A stretch of DNA of 64,000 bases from JAIBJN01 sp963838795 (lineage in GTDB: Bacteria; Actinomycetota; Thermoleophilia; Gaiellales; Gaiellaceae): assembly GCA_963838795.1 (NCBI GenBank), contig CAWISL010000001.1:248001-312000 (forward strand). The letters are read 5' to 3'. The stretch's first letter is position 1. Every line of letters begins with the position of its first letter. Below the pieces are notes generated by a model that saw only the letters and a list, made by a program, of their open reading frames with translations, was not told the origin of the DNA and searched no databases. This document shows, one piece after another, positions 48,801 through 58,037 of the stretch. Made by a program: the position numbers and the translations under genes.

Positions 48801-50000
48801 GTGGCGGTCGAGCCCGAGCTTCGGCGCTGGGACGAGCTCTTTGCGGCGCGCACGCGCGGCGGTGCGGGCGAGGGCCTGCTCGAGATCCTCGCGCTCGCCG
48901 GAGCCGAGGACGTGATCTCGTTCGCCGGAGGCTTCCCGGATCCGGCGACCTTCCCCGGGGCCGCCGTCGCGGAGATCCTGCGGGAGCTAGCCGAGCGCGG
49001 AGACGCCTCGCCGTTCCAGTACGCGCCCACCAACGGGCTCGCCGGGCCGCGGGACTACGTCGGCGATCGGATCGAGCGCGAAGGCCCGCGTCCCGACGAG
49101 GACGAGCTGATGCTGACGAGCGGAGCGATCGAGGCGCTGGAGCTCCTCGGCAAGGCGCTGGTGGACAAGGGCGATCGCGTGCTCGTGGAGGCCCCGACCT
49201 ACCTGGGCGCGATCATGGCGTTCCAGAGCTTCGAGGCCGAGGTCGGCGGTGTTCCGGTCGACGAGGACGGCCTCGAGGTCGACGAGCTCGAGCGGCTGCT
49301 GGCGACCGGGCCGGCGCCGAAGCTCCTCTACACGATCCCCGACTTCCAGAACCCCGCCGGCGTGACGCTCTCCGCCGAGCGGAGGGAGGCGCTGGTCGAG
49401 CTCGCCCGCCGCCACGGCCTGCTGGTGATCGAGGACCTGGCCTACCGGGAGCTTCGCTACGACGGCGAGGCGCCGCCGACGCTCCTGAGCCTCGGCCCCG
49501 ACGTCGTGCTCCAGGCGGGGACGTTCTCGAAGACCTTCTTCCCCGGCGTTCGCCTGGGCTGGGCGGCCGGCCCGGCCGAGCTCGTCTCCAAGCTGGTCTG
49601 GGCCAAGCAGAACACCGACCAGTGCGCGGGCGCGCTCGGCCAGCGGCTGCTCGAGGAGTACGGCCGCCGCGGCTACCTTGACGAGCAGATCTCCAGAGCC
49701 CGGGAGCTCTACCGCTCGCGCCGGGACACCGCAATGGGCGCCCTCGAGCGCCACGCCGGCGGCCGGGTCACGTGGACGCGCCCGCAGGGCGGGTTCTTCA
49801 CGTGGCTCGAGCTCGCCGAAGGCCGGGGCGTCGACGTGGCCCGACGCGCGCTCGACGCGGGCGTGGCCGTGGTGCCCGGCGCGCCCTTCTTCAGCGGCGA
49901 CGGGGGCGAGCGCAACTTCCGCATCTCGTACAGCCAGGCCACCGAGGAACGGCTCGAGGAGGGCATCGCCCGTCTGGGGCCGCTCCTGGCGGCCGACTGA
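48801..50000 (+). CDS. PLP-dependent aminotransferase (class I/II, 2-aminoadipate-like)
   Basis: 399 residues from a GTG. Motifs: VISFAGGFPDPATFP, QYAPTNGLAGPRDYV, MLTSGAIEALELLGKAL, YTIPDFQNPAGVTLS, VIEDLAYRELRYDG, the Schiff-base lysine in GTFSKTFFPGVRLGW, and the C-terminal Arg in RNFRISYSQ. It belongs to the LysN/aminoadipate-like branch and is a second member next to the one at 11 kb. The substrate is undetermined. Confidence 0.88.
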   Translation: MAVEPELRRWDELFAARTRGGAGEGLLEILALAGAEDVISFAGGFPDPATFPGAAVAEILRELAERGDASPFQYAPTNGLAGPRDYVGDRIEREGPRPDEDELMLTSGAIEALELLGKALVDKGDRVLVEAPTYLGAIMAFQSFEAEVGGVPVDEDGLEVDELERLLATGPAPKLLYTIPDFQNPAGVTLSAERREALVELARRHGLLVIEDLAYRELRYDGEAPPTLLSLGPDVVLQAGTFSKTFFPGVRLGWAAGPAELVSKLVWAKQNTDQCAGALGQRLLEEYGRRGYLDEQISRARELYRSRRDTAMGALERHAGGRVTWTRPQGGFFTWLELAEGRGVDVARRALDAGVAVVPGAPFFSGDGGERNFRISYSQATEERLEEGIARLGPLLAAD

Positions 50001-50423
50001 TCAGACGTCCTCGATCAGCTGGAGCTCGTCGGCGCAGTCCGGATCCGGCTCGGCCTGGCACGCTGCCGCCCGCTCGTCTTCCCAGATGGCGGCGAACGCC
50101 CGGTAACCCTCCCGCGCGAGCTCGATCAGGATCCCGTCGGAGCGCGGCTCCCGCGAGACGACCTCCCAGCCCGCCGCGCCGGCGGCGTCCTCGAGCGCGT
50201 CGGCCCGCTCGTCCTCCGGCAGGCCGGAGGTGAAGAAGACGCGCGCGCACGAAGGGTTGCCCGCGATCTGAGGGCACGACCCCTCGCGCGTCTCGAGGAG
50301 CTCGCTGCCCGGCGGGACGAGCTCCTCGCCGAGCTCGCCCAGCTGCTCCCCCGCCGGCGGATCGGCCGAGCAGGCCGCGGCGACCAGGGCGGCGACCAGG
50401 GTGAGGGTGACGAGTCGCACCAT
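50001..50423 (-). CDS. Hypothetical lipoprotein
   Basis: 140 residues. The signal peptide ends in VAAACSAD with lipobox Cys 18. Four further Cys (SCPQIAGNPSCARV and ACQAEPDPDCADE) could form two disulphides. The domain is otherwise unknown. Its stop touches the end of the convergent aminotransferase gene. Confidence 0.65.
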   Translation of the reverse strand: MVRLVTLTLVAALVAAACSADPPAGEQLGELGEELVPPGSELLETREGSCPQIAGNPSCARVFFTSGLPEDERADALEDAAGAAGWEVVSREPRSDGILIELAREGYRAFAAIWEDERAAACQAEPDPDCADELQLIEDV

Positions 50424-50460
50424 GTCGGCCCGAATCGTGCCCGCTGGGTGCTCCTCGCCG

Positions 50461-51411
50461 CTACTCGACGCCGACGGGCGTTCGGCGCGCCCGGGCAAAG
50501 CTGCCGCGCGTGGCGCCGCTTGCGCGGGCGAAGCTCCAGGTCGCCCGCTCGTCCACCGCGAGGACGACCGGCCCGTGGACGATCAGCGACTCCCCGGCCT
50601 GCTCCTTGAGCAGGTCGGAGAAGAACCCCTCGACCAGCCATTCGCGGCCCGGCGCAACCGTGATGCGGATCCGAATACGCGTGAGGGTGGCCGACAGCTC
50701 GTCGACCTGCTCGACCCACGGCCTGCGCACGAGCGTCGTCGGGCCGACCGGCAGGATCGAGGCCACCTCGTGCACGAGCTGCTCGCCCTCGTCGCGCTTG
50801 CTCACGAAGAGCTCGATGGCGAGCTCCTTCACGCCCCGGGGCAGCACGCGGACGGCCTGGATCTGCGAGTTGTGGATGTGGATGACCTCGCCGGTCACCG
50901 AGCGCAGGCGCGTGTGCCGGAGGGTGACCTCCTCGACGACTCCCTGGAGCTCGAGCCCCGCCTGCACGGCGACCGTGTCGCCGACCGAGAACCAGCGCTC
51001 CACGAACATGGTCAGCCCGGCGATGACGTCGGCGAGGATCCTCTGCGTGGCGAAACCCGCCACGATGACGAGGAACGAGGCGCCGGCGATGGCCGTCAGG
51101 CGATCGACGCCGCCGATGAGCTGGCCGATGGAGAGGATGATGGCCGCGCCGAAGGCGACGTAGATGATCGCGGCTCTGATGATGGAGACGAGCGTCTCGC
51201 GCCGCTTCAGGTTGACCATCTTGCCGGTCGCCTCGAGGTCGCCGTCGCTGTGGCGGCCGTCGTGCCAGGTGAGCACGCGCAGCGCTACCCAGCCGCTCGA
51301 GCGGGCGACGAGCCAGGCCAACCCAAAGAGGCCGGCGATGACCAGGATCGCCCCCAACGGCGGGTAGACGGGAGTCCTCGAGTTGAGGAGATCGATGAGC
51401 GGATCGAGCAC
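50461..51411 (-). CDS. MscS-family mechanosensitive channel
   Basis: 316 residues from a GTG. Two or three N-terminal membrane helices (LGAILVIAGLFGLAWLVA, AAIIYVAFGAAIILSIGQLIGG) precede a pore helix (AGASFLVIVAGFATQRILADVIAGLTMFVE) and the MscS beta domain (WFSVGDTVAVQAGLELQGVVEEVTLRHTRLR, then GEVIHIHNSQIQAV). A cytoplasmic alpha/beta end completes it. It releases solutes on hypo-osmotic shock. The repeat element at 51431 lies just before it. Confidence 0.9.
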   Translation of the reverse strand: MLDPLIDLLNSRTPVYPPLGAILVIAGLFGLAWLVARSSGWVALRVLTWHDGRHSDGDLEATGKMVNLKRRETLVSIIRAAIIYVAFGAAIILSIGQLIGGVDRLTAIAGASFLVIVAGFATQRILADVIAGLTMFVERWFSVGDTVAVQAGLELQGVVEEVTLRHTRLRSVTGEVIHIHNSQIQAVRVLPRGVKELAIELFVSKRDEGEQLVHEVASILPVGPTTLVRRPWVEQVDELSATLTRIRIRITVAPGREWLVEGFFSDLLKEQAGESLIVHGPVVLAVDERATWSFARASGATRGSFARARRTPVGVE

Positions 51412-51430
51412 GATGAGCCTTCCTGCCTTC

Positions 51431-51495
51431 GAGAACGCGAACCAGAATGAAGCCTTGAGCCGCCGCGACGCAGCGTCATTCTGCTCCGCGTTCTC
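51431..51495. repeat. Type-2 palindromic element, short copy (E)
   Basis: 65 bases. Ends GAGAACGCGAACCAGAATGA and the complement of GAGAACGCGGAGCAGAATGA form inverted repeats. The left 39 bases match the left part of the copy at 12758 at 36 positions. The central core present in the long copies is missing. It lies 20 bases before the MscS start and 60 bases from the stop of the lysyl-oxidase-like gene, so it does not abut a stop codon. Confidence 0.68.
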
Positions 51496-51554
51496 TTCAC
51501 CGTAACGACGCGCGCGCGAGGCATCCCTGGGGCGGGCTCGGCTCTAACGTGACC

Positions 51555-52355
51555 TTAACCTCGGCTAGCAGTCCCACAGACGTCGGTGCCGGGGCAGCGG
51601 GCGAGCACCCGGACGCTTGGGATCGCACCCGCGCGCCTGAGCTGGATGAGAACCGACGACGCATTGTTCTCGTAGTCGCTCTCCTCGAGCGCCTGCTCCG
51701 GGTTCGCCCGCTGGACGAGGACGTAGCGTCCGGGGGAGACGTTCGTCACGTCGACGAACCGGCCGTCCCGGGCGGGCTCGGCTCGAATCCCGTATCCGGG
51801 CGACATCCCCTCGAGCACCGTGAGGAGGCCCGGCTGGTCGCGACCGCATCCGTCGGTCCAGACCGGTCGCTCCGGCTCGCCCTCGGCGCGAGTCTCAGGG
51901 TCGATCTCCGAGCCGTCGCCGATGCAGGTCCCTTCGGTCTCGCCGGCCTTCACGAGCTCCCCGTCCACCACGCTCCGGAGCTCGATGCGGAGGAGGCCGG
52001 GCAGCCGCCAGCGACCTCCGGTCTCCGCCTCGACGTAGCGAAGCTCTAGCGCCACGGGACTCGCCCGTTCCGTGCCGTCGGTGCGCCGCACCAGCTGCCG
52101 GACCTTCATCGTGGGCGTCTCGCGGCCCGGGCGCTCGCCCTCGATCAGGAGCGGGCCGGGCCCGGCGTTGGCGACGGCCGAGGCGAAGATCAGGCGGTAG
52201 CTGTCGCCGTCCTCGACGATCTCGAGGCCCGCGGGCGCGGGCTGTCGGAGGTCCGGGAGCAGCTCCTCGGGCTCGTCCTCGCGAACCAGCAGCAGGCCGA
52301 GGACCCCCAGGGCGATGCCAACGAGGGAGACGACGACGACGGCAACCCAGCGCAT
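51555..52355 (-). CDS. Lysyl-oxidase-like exported protein
   Basis: 266 residues. An N-terminal membrane or signal segment (WVAVVVVSLVGIALGVLGLLL) is followed by a beta-rich domain. Near residue 190 it has DGCGRDQPGLLTVLEGMSPGYG, and later VDVTNVSPGRYVLVQRANPE and LEESDYENNASSV, the order seen in bacterial lysyl-oxidase-domain proteins. The usual copper His cluster is not obvious, so catalysis is uncertain. Confidence 0.72.
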   Translation of the reverse strand: MRWVAVVVVSLVGIALGVLGLLLVREDEPEELLPDLRQPAPAGLEIVEDGDSYRLIFASAVANAGPGPLLIEGERPGRETPTMKVRQLVRRTDGTERASPVALELRYVEAETGGRWRLPGLLRIELRSVVDGELVKAGETEGTCIGDGSEIDPETRAEGEPERPVWTDGCGRDQPGLLTVLEGMSPGYGIRAEPARDGRFVDVTNVSPGRYVLVQRANPEQALEESDYENNASSVLIQLRRAGAIPSVRVLARCPGTDVCGTASRG

Positions 52356-52409
52356 GCTCTCACCGGTTGTCTACACGACCGGCGCCGGCGCTGGGTTTTG
52401 CGCTACGAG

Positions 52410-53177
52410 CTAGGGCCGGCCGCCGCCGGGCAGCCCAGGCTGCTCCGGGCTCGGGCCGCCGGGGAGCGCGGGGCCGGGGACTCGGTCGTCAGGCGGCGAC
52501 GAGGGAACCGGGAACGTCGGCGCGGGAGCCGACCGGGGAGGGCCGGGCTCGGAAGGAGGCTCGGGGGGAGGCGAAGGCGGCGCCGGCCGCACCACCGGGC
52601 CTCCGTTCCTCCGAGCGCCTGGCTCCTTCGTGGGCGAGGGATCGGAGACCAGCGTCCCGCCGCCGTCCGAGGCGCTCGGCGCCACCGGGTCGACGGTGGC
52701 GGGCGGAGCGGCCGCGCCACGAATGGTGTTCTCGGGCTCGGGCCGGATCTGGGTCTCCTGCGTGAGGTCGATCGTTGCGGCGACGCTCGTCCTCCCGAAG
52801 GCCTCGGACGCGCTTGCGGCCGGGAACGCGAAGGGCCCTGCATCCGCGCCGAACACCCGCAGCCAGAGATAGATCGTGACCGCCGTTCCGGCCGCGAGGA
52901 GCGCGAGGTTCGCGCCGGCGAAGAGCTGAGGGCGGAGGCTCTCGGCCCTCACCATCGGGGTGAGCCCCGGTCCGGCGGCAAGCGCCGGGACGACGGCGAC
53001 GGTCGCGGGCAGCGCCCGGACGACTGAGGGAACGGGCTCGACGGCCCGGGGCGAAGGCGGGTCGAGCTCGCTCGCCTCGAGCGCGCAGTCCACCCGGTCG
53101 TAGCCATGCGGAAGCCCAGGCACCGTGACCTGGAAGCCCAGCGGATCGAACTGGCGGCCGCATACCCGGCAGTCCAT
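52410..53177 (-). CDS. Zinc-ribbon, membrane helix and Pro-rich tail protein
   Basis: 255 residues. It begins MDCRVCGRQFDPLGFQVTV (C-x2-C) with another Cys in RVDCALE, a small cytoplasmic metal-binding head. A membrane helix (ANLALLAAGTAVTIYLWLRV, about 112-131) follows, then a Pro/Gly/Ser-rich external tail with no fold. ATG 53177 has an AAGGA upstream. The family is unknown. The topology resembles small surface-anchored proteins. Confidence 0.62.
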   Translation of the reverse strand: MDCRVCGRQFDPLGFQVTVPGLPHGYDRVDCALEASELDPPSPRAVEPVPSVVRALPATVAVVPALAAGPGLTPMVRAESLRPQLFAGANLALLAAGTAVTIYLWLRVFGADAGPFAFPAASASEAFGRTSVAATIDLTQETQIRPEPENTIRGAAAPPATVDPVAPSASDGGGTLVSDPSPTKEPGARRNGGPVVRPAPPSPPPEPPSEPGPPRSAPAPTFPVPSSPPDDRVPGPALPGGPSPEQPGLPGGGRP

Positions 53178-53229
53178 CGAGTTCCTTATATCAGGCTTGG
53201 TGCCAACTTTCTCTACCGAATTCCAGCGG

Positions 53230-54876
53230 TCATGCGGACGCGACGCGGTTCTTCCCGGCCGCTTTGGCCCGGTAGAGGGCCCCGTCGGCCGCCGAGAGGA
53301 GCTCCTCCGCACTGCGGGCAGCCGGGAAGGCGGCGACGCCGAAGCTCGCCGTCACGGGCGGCTTGTCGCCTCCGATCTCGGGCAGGCGCAGGCGGAGAAG
53401 CGCGTTCTGGAGCCGCCGGGCGAGCTGCTCGGCGCCGTCCAGGCCCGTCTCGGGAAGGAGGACGGCGAACTCCTCGCCGCCGTAGCGCACGGGCAGGTCG
53501 AAGTCGCGCACGTTCTCGCGCAGGACGTCGGAGAAGCGGCGGAGCACCTCGTCCCCTGCCTGGTGGCCGTACTGGTCGTTGATCAGCTTGAAGTCGTCGA
53601 GGTCGGCGAGGACGAGCGCAAGCGGGTCGCCGAAGCGCTCTGCGCGGCGAACCTCGACGGCGAGCGTCTCCGTGAAGCGGCGGCGGTTGGCGAGTTGGGT
53701 GAGCTCGTCGGTGATCGCCTGGCGCTTGACGGTGCGGTGGAGGCGCTCGTTCTCGATGGCGATGGAGGCCTGGGCCGCGAGCCAGTGCGCGAGCTGCTCG
53801 GACTCCTCGTCGAACGTGCCGTCGCGCGGGGGGTAGAGGAGCAGCCGGCCGATGCCGTCCTGGTCGGTCCCCAGCATGAGCGTGAGCGGCCCGCCGCCCT
53901 CCTCCGGGCGACCGGCCCGCACGACCTCCGTTCCGCCGCTGACGAGACGCGCGCCGGCGGCCCCGGTCGCCTCGATGGCGCTCTGGAGGATCACGGGGAG
54001 CAGCGCCTCCGGGTCGTGCGTCGCGGCCAGGGCCTCGCCGACGAGCGCCACGGCTTCCCTCACCCGTTGCTCGTCGCCACCGCGCCGGACGTCGCTCGAG
54101 CGCCGGCGCTGGTCGGCTTCCTCGGCTGCCCGCGCCTCGGCCGAGCGGCGCCGCTGGGCCCACGCGATCGTCCCGGCGGCGAGTAGGGCGAGCCCGACAG
54201 TGGCGAGGGCGGCCAGGAACGCCCGGCGCTGAGTCCTCTCGACCGCGGCCGCCACTGGCGCCTCCGAGGAAAGTGCCGCGAGGCTCACCCCGGTGTCCTC
54301 GAGGAGCGGGGTCGAGACGAAACGGTACGTCTCCCCGTCCTGCTCGGTCGACCCCTGCTCGCCGGCCGGCAGCGTCGCGCTCGGCTCGAGCGTTCCCGAC
54401 GTCGCGAGCATCCGCCCCTGGTCGGCGATCGCGAGGACGTCGGTGTCGAGCTGCGCGGTGGAGCCCGCGAGGCGCTCGGCGAGCGCGTCGTCGAGCGGCA
54501 CGCCCACGACGACGCGCCCGACCTGGTCCTCGCCGTCGCCGACGTCCACGACTCTGCTCGCGGGCCACGACTCATTTCCGGCGAGCAGCCTGCCCGCCGC
54601 AATGAGCCCGATGTCTCCCTCGTCGTCGGCGATCCGTTGCGCCGCCTCTTCGTCCTTCTCCGCCAGCGCGCGCTGGACCTCGGGAGAGGCGGCGACCCGC
54701 TCGGCCTTCACCCTGGCGTCCTCGAGCGCGTCGCGGAACTCCTCGCGGCCGAAGCGCAGGTTGGCGGCCAGGCGCGTGTCGACGGTGTCGCGCTCCTGGC
54801 TCTCGGCGATCTCGCCGGCGACCCACGTCGCGACGATCACTACGGCGGCAGCCAGAAGCAGCGCCCAGAGCACCAA
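53230..54876 (-). CDS. Membrane GGDEF diguanylate cyclase with extracellular sensor and GAF-like domain
   Basis: 548 residues. Membrane segments at the N-terminus (VLWALLLAAAVVIVATWVAG) and near 215-235 (AFLAALATVGLALLAAGTIAW) bracket an extracellular sensor. A GAF-like region lies near 270-375. The cyclase domain has DELTQLANRRRFTETLAVEV, FKLINDQYGHQAGDEVLRRF and an intact GGEEF (VRYGGEEFAVLLPE), so it should make c-di-GMP. The start is the GTG at 54876. Open in-frame sequence continues upstream to a GGAAGGAGG, so a non-ATG start such as CTG a few codons earlier is possible. Confidence 0.88.
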   Translation of the reverse strand: MVLWALLLAAAVVIVATWVAGEIAESQERDTVDTRLAANLRFGREEFRDALEDARVKAERVAASPEVQRALAEKDEEAAQRIADDEGDIGLIAAGRLLAGNESWPASRVVDVGDGEDQVGRVVVGVPLDDALAERLAGSTAQLDTDVLAIADQGRMLATSGTLEPSATLPAGEQGSTEQDGETYRFVSTPLLEDTGVSLAALSSEAPVAAAVERTQRRAFLAALATVGLALLAAGTIAWAQRRRSAEARAAEEADQRRRSSDVRRGGDEQRVREAVALVGEALAATHDPEALLPVILQSAIEATGAAGARLVSGGTEVVRAGRPEEGGGPLTLMLGTDQDGIGRLLLYPPRDGTFDEESEQLAHWLAAQASIAIENERLHRTVKRQAITDELTQLANRRRFTETLAVEVRRAERFGDPLALVLADLDDFKLINDQYGHQAGDEVLRRFSDVLRENVRDFDLPVRYGGEEFAVLLPETGLDGAEQLARRLQNALLRLRLPEIGGDKPPVTASFGVAAFPAARSAEELLSAADGALYRAKAAGKNRVASA

Positions 54877-54949
54877 CGCGAGCCGACCGCGGGCCGCTCG
54901 CGGTGCAATTCTCGCCAGCGTTGCCGTCGTTCCTCCTTCCCTGGAGAGT

Positions 54950-55888
54950 TTAGAACGTCGCTTCGCGGATATTCGTCGCGATCAGCAGGAGGATGAACGC
55001 TGCCATTGCGAGCCGGAACACGACGAAGACCGTGTAGGTGTGGCTCCGCACGTAGCCGAGCAGCGCCCAGATGGCGAGGAGCCCGCTCGCCGCGGAGGCA
55101 AGCACGCCGACCACGAAGGGGCCTGCCGATCCCGGCGGCAGGTCGCCGAGAAGGACGTCCGTGACTCCCTTCCAGAGGACGGCTCCGAACGTGATCGGAA
55201 TCAGCAGGAGGAACGAGACGCGCGCGGCCGAGTCGCGATCGAGCCCGAGAAACCGCCCGGCCGTGATCGTGATCCCCGACCGTGAGACTCCCGGCATCAG
55301 CGAGAGGCTCTGCGCGAAGCCGACGACGACGGCCGTGCCGAGCCCGAGGTCGCTCATCTGCCGTCTCGTCGGCGTCCGGTCCGCCACCCACAGGAGCACC
55401 CCGAAGAAGGCGAGAAAGAACGCGATCTGCCAGGGCTCGCCGAGCTGGTCGACGATGACGTTCTCGCCGAGCGCGCCGACTGCCGCCGCCGGCACGGTCG
55501 CGACTGCGACGAACCAGGCGATCCGCTCGTCCGGGGTCTGAATCCGGCGCTTGCGCACGCTTCCGATCCACGCGGACACCAGCGTGACGACGTCTTTCCA
55601 GAAATAGGCGACGACGGCGGCGAGCGTCCCGACGTGGAGGGCGACGTCGAACGTCTGGTTGAACTCGTCGTGAGTCTCGAGGTAGTCCCAGTCGAAGAAC
55701 CACGGCACGAGAATGAGGTGGCCGGAAGACGAGATGGGCAGGAGCTCGGTCAGCCCCTGCACGAGGCCGAGGACGAGCGCCTGCCAGTTCGGGAGCACGC
55801 CCGGCTCCTCGCCAACCTGGGCGAGCGTCAGACCGACGGCGACAAGGAGCGCCCCGCCGGCGACGACAAGGATGCCGACGCGACGCAC
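54950..55888 (-). CDS. uppP: Undecaprenyl-diphosphatase
   Basis: 312 residues. Removes a phosphate from undecaprenyl diphosphate to recycle the wall-lipid carrier. The signatures LVQGLTELLPISSSGHLILV (about residue 45) and LMPGVSRSGITITAGRFLGL (about 195) are both present, and eight hydrophobic segments. GTG 55888 gives an extra N-terminal membrane segment (VGILVVAGGALLVAVGLTLA) compared with the core enzyme. It is divergent from the cytochrome c gene, 22 bases apart. Confidence 0.92.
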   Translation of the reverse strand: MRRVGILVVAGGALLVAVGLTLAQVGEEPGVLPNWQALVLGLVQGLTELLPISSSGHLILVPWFFDWDYLETHDEFNQTFDVALHVGTLAAVVAYFWKDVVTLVSAWIGSVRKRRIQTPDERIAWFVAVATVPAAAVGALGENVIVDQLGEPWQIAFFLAFFGVLLWVADRTPTRRQMSDLGLGTAVVVGFAQSLSLMPGVSRSGITITAGRFLGLDRDSAARVSFLLLIPITFGAVLWKGVTDVLLGDLPPGSAGPFVVGVLASAASGLLAIWALLGYVRSHTYTVFVVFRLAMAAFILLLIATNIREATF

Positions 55889-55910
55889 GGACGGGTTATC
55901 GTAGGCGCCG

Positions 55911-56399
55911 GTGAGCCGAAACGACGTCATCCTCGGGGTCGCAGCCCTCGTCCTCGTCGTCTTCAGCCTCGTCGTCTCGATCGTGATCCCACGGCGCGAT
56001 CCGGGCTTCCCCGGGCGCAACATCGGGGTCTTCACCGCGGTGGCGGTCGCGCTCGTCGTCATCATGCTGGCCACGGTCGAGCTGGTCGGCGAGGGCCACG
56101 AGGCCGAAGGCGCGGAGGAGGGCGGCGAGCCCGCAGCCACCGAGCCTGTTGAGGGCGGCGAAGGTGATGCGGCGGCGGGAGAGACCGTGTTCGTGGCGAA
56201 CTGCGGCAGCTGCCACACGCTCGAAGAAGCCGGCACGAGCGGCGCGGTGGGCCCGAATCTCGACGACTCCACCCTGGACCTCGACGGCGTCGTCGAGCAG
56301 GTGACGAACGGCGGTGGCGCCATGCCGGCCTTCGGCGGCCAGCTCTCCGAGGAGGAGATTCAGAACGTGGCCGAGTTCGTCGTCGCCGCGCAGGGATAG
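55911..56399 (+). CDS. Membrane-anchored mono-haem cytochrome c
   Basis: 162 residues. Two N-terminal helices (VILGVAALVLVVFSLVVSIV and NIGVFTAVAVALVVIMLATV) anchor it. A linker rich in Glu/Ala leads to a class I cytochrome c domain with VFVANCGSCHTLEEAG (Cys 98, Cys 101, His 102) and a likely axial Met in GGGAMPAFGG near 139. It probably carries electrons at the outer face of the membrane. TATCGT ends 8 bases before the GTG. Confidence 0.9.
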   Translation: MSRNDVILGVAALVLVVFSLVVSIVIPRRDPGFPGRNIGVFTAVAVALVVIMLATVELVGEGHEAEGAEEGGEPAATEPVEGGEGDAAAGETVFVANCGSCHTLEEAGTSGAVGPNLDDSTLDLDGVVEQVTNGGGAMPAFGGQLSEEEIQNVAEFVVAAQG

Positions 56400-56471
56400 G
56401 GCGCGAAGGTTGTCCCTAGATGGGGCTTCCTCCGCGCGCTACCCTTGAGCTTCCCCGGAAGGAGGCTCTTC

Positions 56472-57056
56472 ATGGTCGATCCCGCCAGCCGCGCCGGCGA
56501 AGGGCGCGCAACCCTTCTCGGCCTTGGCCTGGGCGTCGGCATCGGCATCGTCCTTGCTCTGACCGCCGCCGGGAGCGCTGCCGCGCACCCGGACGTCATC
56601 GACTTCAGGCGCACCTGCTCCGGCCACCGCGCTGACGGGCACAAGCACGCCGACACGATCTACGGGTCTCGGATCTGCGCGAACACGCGAGACACCTTCC
56701 GGGGGCTGTACGGCGACGATCACATCTACGGCTACCTCGGCGACGACACGCTCCTGAAAGGTTCGAAGGGTGACGATCACGTGTTCGGCGGCGTCGGAGA
56801 CGACCGGATCGAGGGCTCAGGCGGGGCGGACAGGCTCAGCGGCAGCTCCGGCTCCGACCATGCCGAGGGCGGTCCCGATGGCGACTGGATGCATGGCGGC
56901 CCCGGGGACGACGACCTCCACGGGCAGGATGGGAACGACGCCATTCGCGGCGGCAACGGGCGCGACTTCATCAACTGCGGTGACGGCTCCAACGACGAGG
57001 CCTGGGGTGGCCGCGAACACGATACCTTCGTCAACTGCGAGGTCACCCATCAGTAG
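56472..57056 (+). CDS. Exported RTX/hemolysin-type calcium-binding repeat protein
   Basis: 194 residues. A signal peptide (TLLGLGLGVGIGIVLALTAAGSAAA) precedes repeats of the GGxGxDxLxG type (GVGDDRIEGSGGADRLSGSS, GGPGDDDLHGQDGNDAIRGG, GNGRDFINCGDG), which bind calcium in beta-roll turns. ATG 56472 follows AAGGAGG at the ideal spacing. It has no catalytic part, so a structural or adhesion role is likely. The stop lies in the first arm of a hairpin. Confidence 0.84.
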   Translation: MVDPASRAGEGRATLLGLGLGVGIGIVLALTAAGSAAAHPDVIDFRRTCSGHRADGHKHADTIYGSRICANTRDTFRGLYGDDHIYGYLGDDTLLKGSKGDDHVFGGVGDDRIEGSGGADRLSGSSGSDHAEGGPDGDWMHGGPGDDDLHGQDGNDAIRGGNGRDFINCGDGSNDEAWGGREHDTFVNCEVTHQ

Positions 57057-57130
57057 GCGCTCCTAGTGTCGGGCTTCCGCGCGTACCGACGCGGCTGACG
57101 GAACCGACCCGCGCTCGGAGAAGCGCCTAC
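57053..57130. repeat. Long imperfect hairpin over the 3' end of the RTX gene
   Basis: Outer arms GTAGGCGCT (57053-57061) and AGCGCCTAC (57122-57130) are a perfect inverted repeat, and inner segments TTCCG/CGGAA continue the stem. The first arm contains the TAG stop of the RTX gene, as seen with the palindromic elements. Its right half (CGGAACCGACCCGCG) resembles CGGAACTGACCCGCG at 8128-8142, so it may be a diverged relative. It may serve as terminator. Confidence 0.5.
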
Positions 57131-57264
57131 CAAAGGCGTTTGGGGCATCGTCGGGGGGATGGCTCTGGGGAGCGAGCCGTTACCGCCCCGCAAGATGCCT
57201 CGCCCCGGCCCTCCTCGCTCGGGTGGCCGGGGCGTGCAAGCCGTGTATCTATGCGAGTTCGAGG

Positions 57265-57353
57265 CGGAGAGGGCGGGATTTGAACCCGCGACCCAGCTTT
57301 CACCGGGTACGCGATTTCCAGTCGCGCTCCTTAGGCCACTCGGACACCTCTCC
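57265..57353 (-). tRNA. tRNA-Ser (GGA)
   Basis: Acceptor arms GGAGAGG and CCTCTCC pair, with discriminator G. The anticodon loop CTGGAAA has anticodon GGA; the T arm is GCGGGTTCAAATCCCGC. A long variable arm (GTACCCGGTGAAAGCTGGGTC) is characteristic of serine. Length 89 bases; CCA is not encoded. Confidence 0.95.
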
Positions 57354-57440
57354 GCGGCTGCCCATGGTATCGGCGTTTCGGGATCGGGCAGTGCGATCGC
57401 GGGCGCGAAGAGCTAGCGTCGGCGCATCCGGCGTCGCTCC

Positions 57441-58037
57441 GTGTATCGGTCGCTCGACTCCCTGCAACGGGACAACCGCGCCTGCCGCGCGTGCGCGGAG
57501 GCCGGCTATCCGCTCGAGTCGCTTCCCGTCGTCGAGGGCCGCGCGGGACAGCGGGCCCTGCTCGTCGGCCAGGCGCCAGGCGTCGTCGAGGGCGTCGAGC
57601 GGCGTCCCTGGCGCGGACGGGCCGGGCGGACGCTTCGAGCCTGGCTCGAGCTCGACGAGGACGCGTTCTACGAGACGTTCTACTGCGTCTCGATCACGCG
57701 CTGCTACCCGGGGAGGCATCCCTCGGGCCGGGGTGATCGCCCCGCGACGCCCGCAGAGATGAACCTGTGCGCGTTCTGGCTCGACTGGGAGCTTCGGCTT
57801 CTCGAGCCCGAGCTCGTCCTTCTCGTCGGCGGGCTCGCGGCAAGGCGCCTGCTCGGTCGCGCCCGGCTCACGGAGTGCATCGGCGAGCGGTACCCGCTTG
57901 GCGACGCCGTCGCCGTTCCCCTCCCGCATCCCTCGGGCGCGAGCGGCTGGCTGAACGAGGCCGCGAACCGTGAGCGTCTTCGCAGCGCGCTGGCGCTCGT
58001 GCGCGAGGAGCTGGGCTTGTCCGCTACTGGTGCTTGA
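57441..58037 (+). CDS. Uracil-DNA glycosylase family protein (Fe-S type, family 4/5-like)
   Basis: 198 residues. Cys pairs NRACRACAEAG (C15, C18) and YCVSITRCYPGR are spaced like the [4Fe-4S] ligands of thermophile-type UDGs. RALLVGQAPGVVEG is the uracil pocket motif (GQAPG), and PHPSGASGWLN the second motif with catalytic His. It should remove uracil from DNA. The start is the GTG at 57441. The end overlaps the convergent membrane gene by 14 bases. Confidence 0.82.
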   Translation: MYRSLDSLQRDNRACRACAEAGYPLESLPVVEGRAGQRALLVGQAPGVVEGVERRPWRGRAGRTLRAWLELDEDAFYETFYCVSITRCYPGRHPSGRGDRPATPAEMNLCAFWLDWELRLLEPELVLLVGGLAARRLLGRARLTECIGERYPLGDAVAVPLPHPSGASGWLNEAANRERLRSALALVREELGLSATGA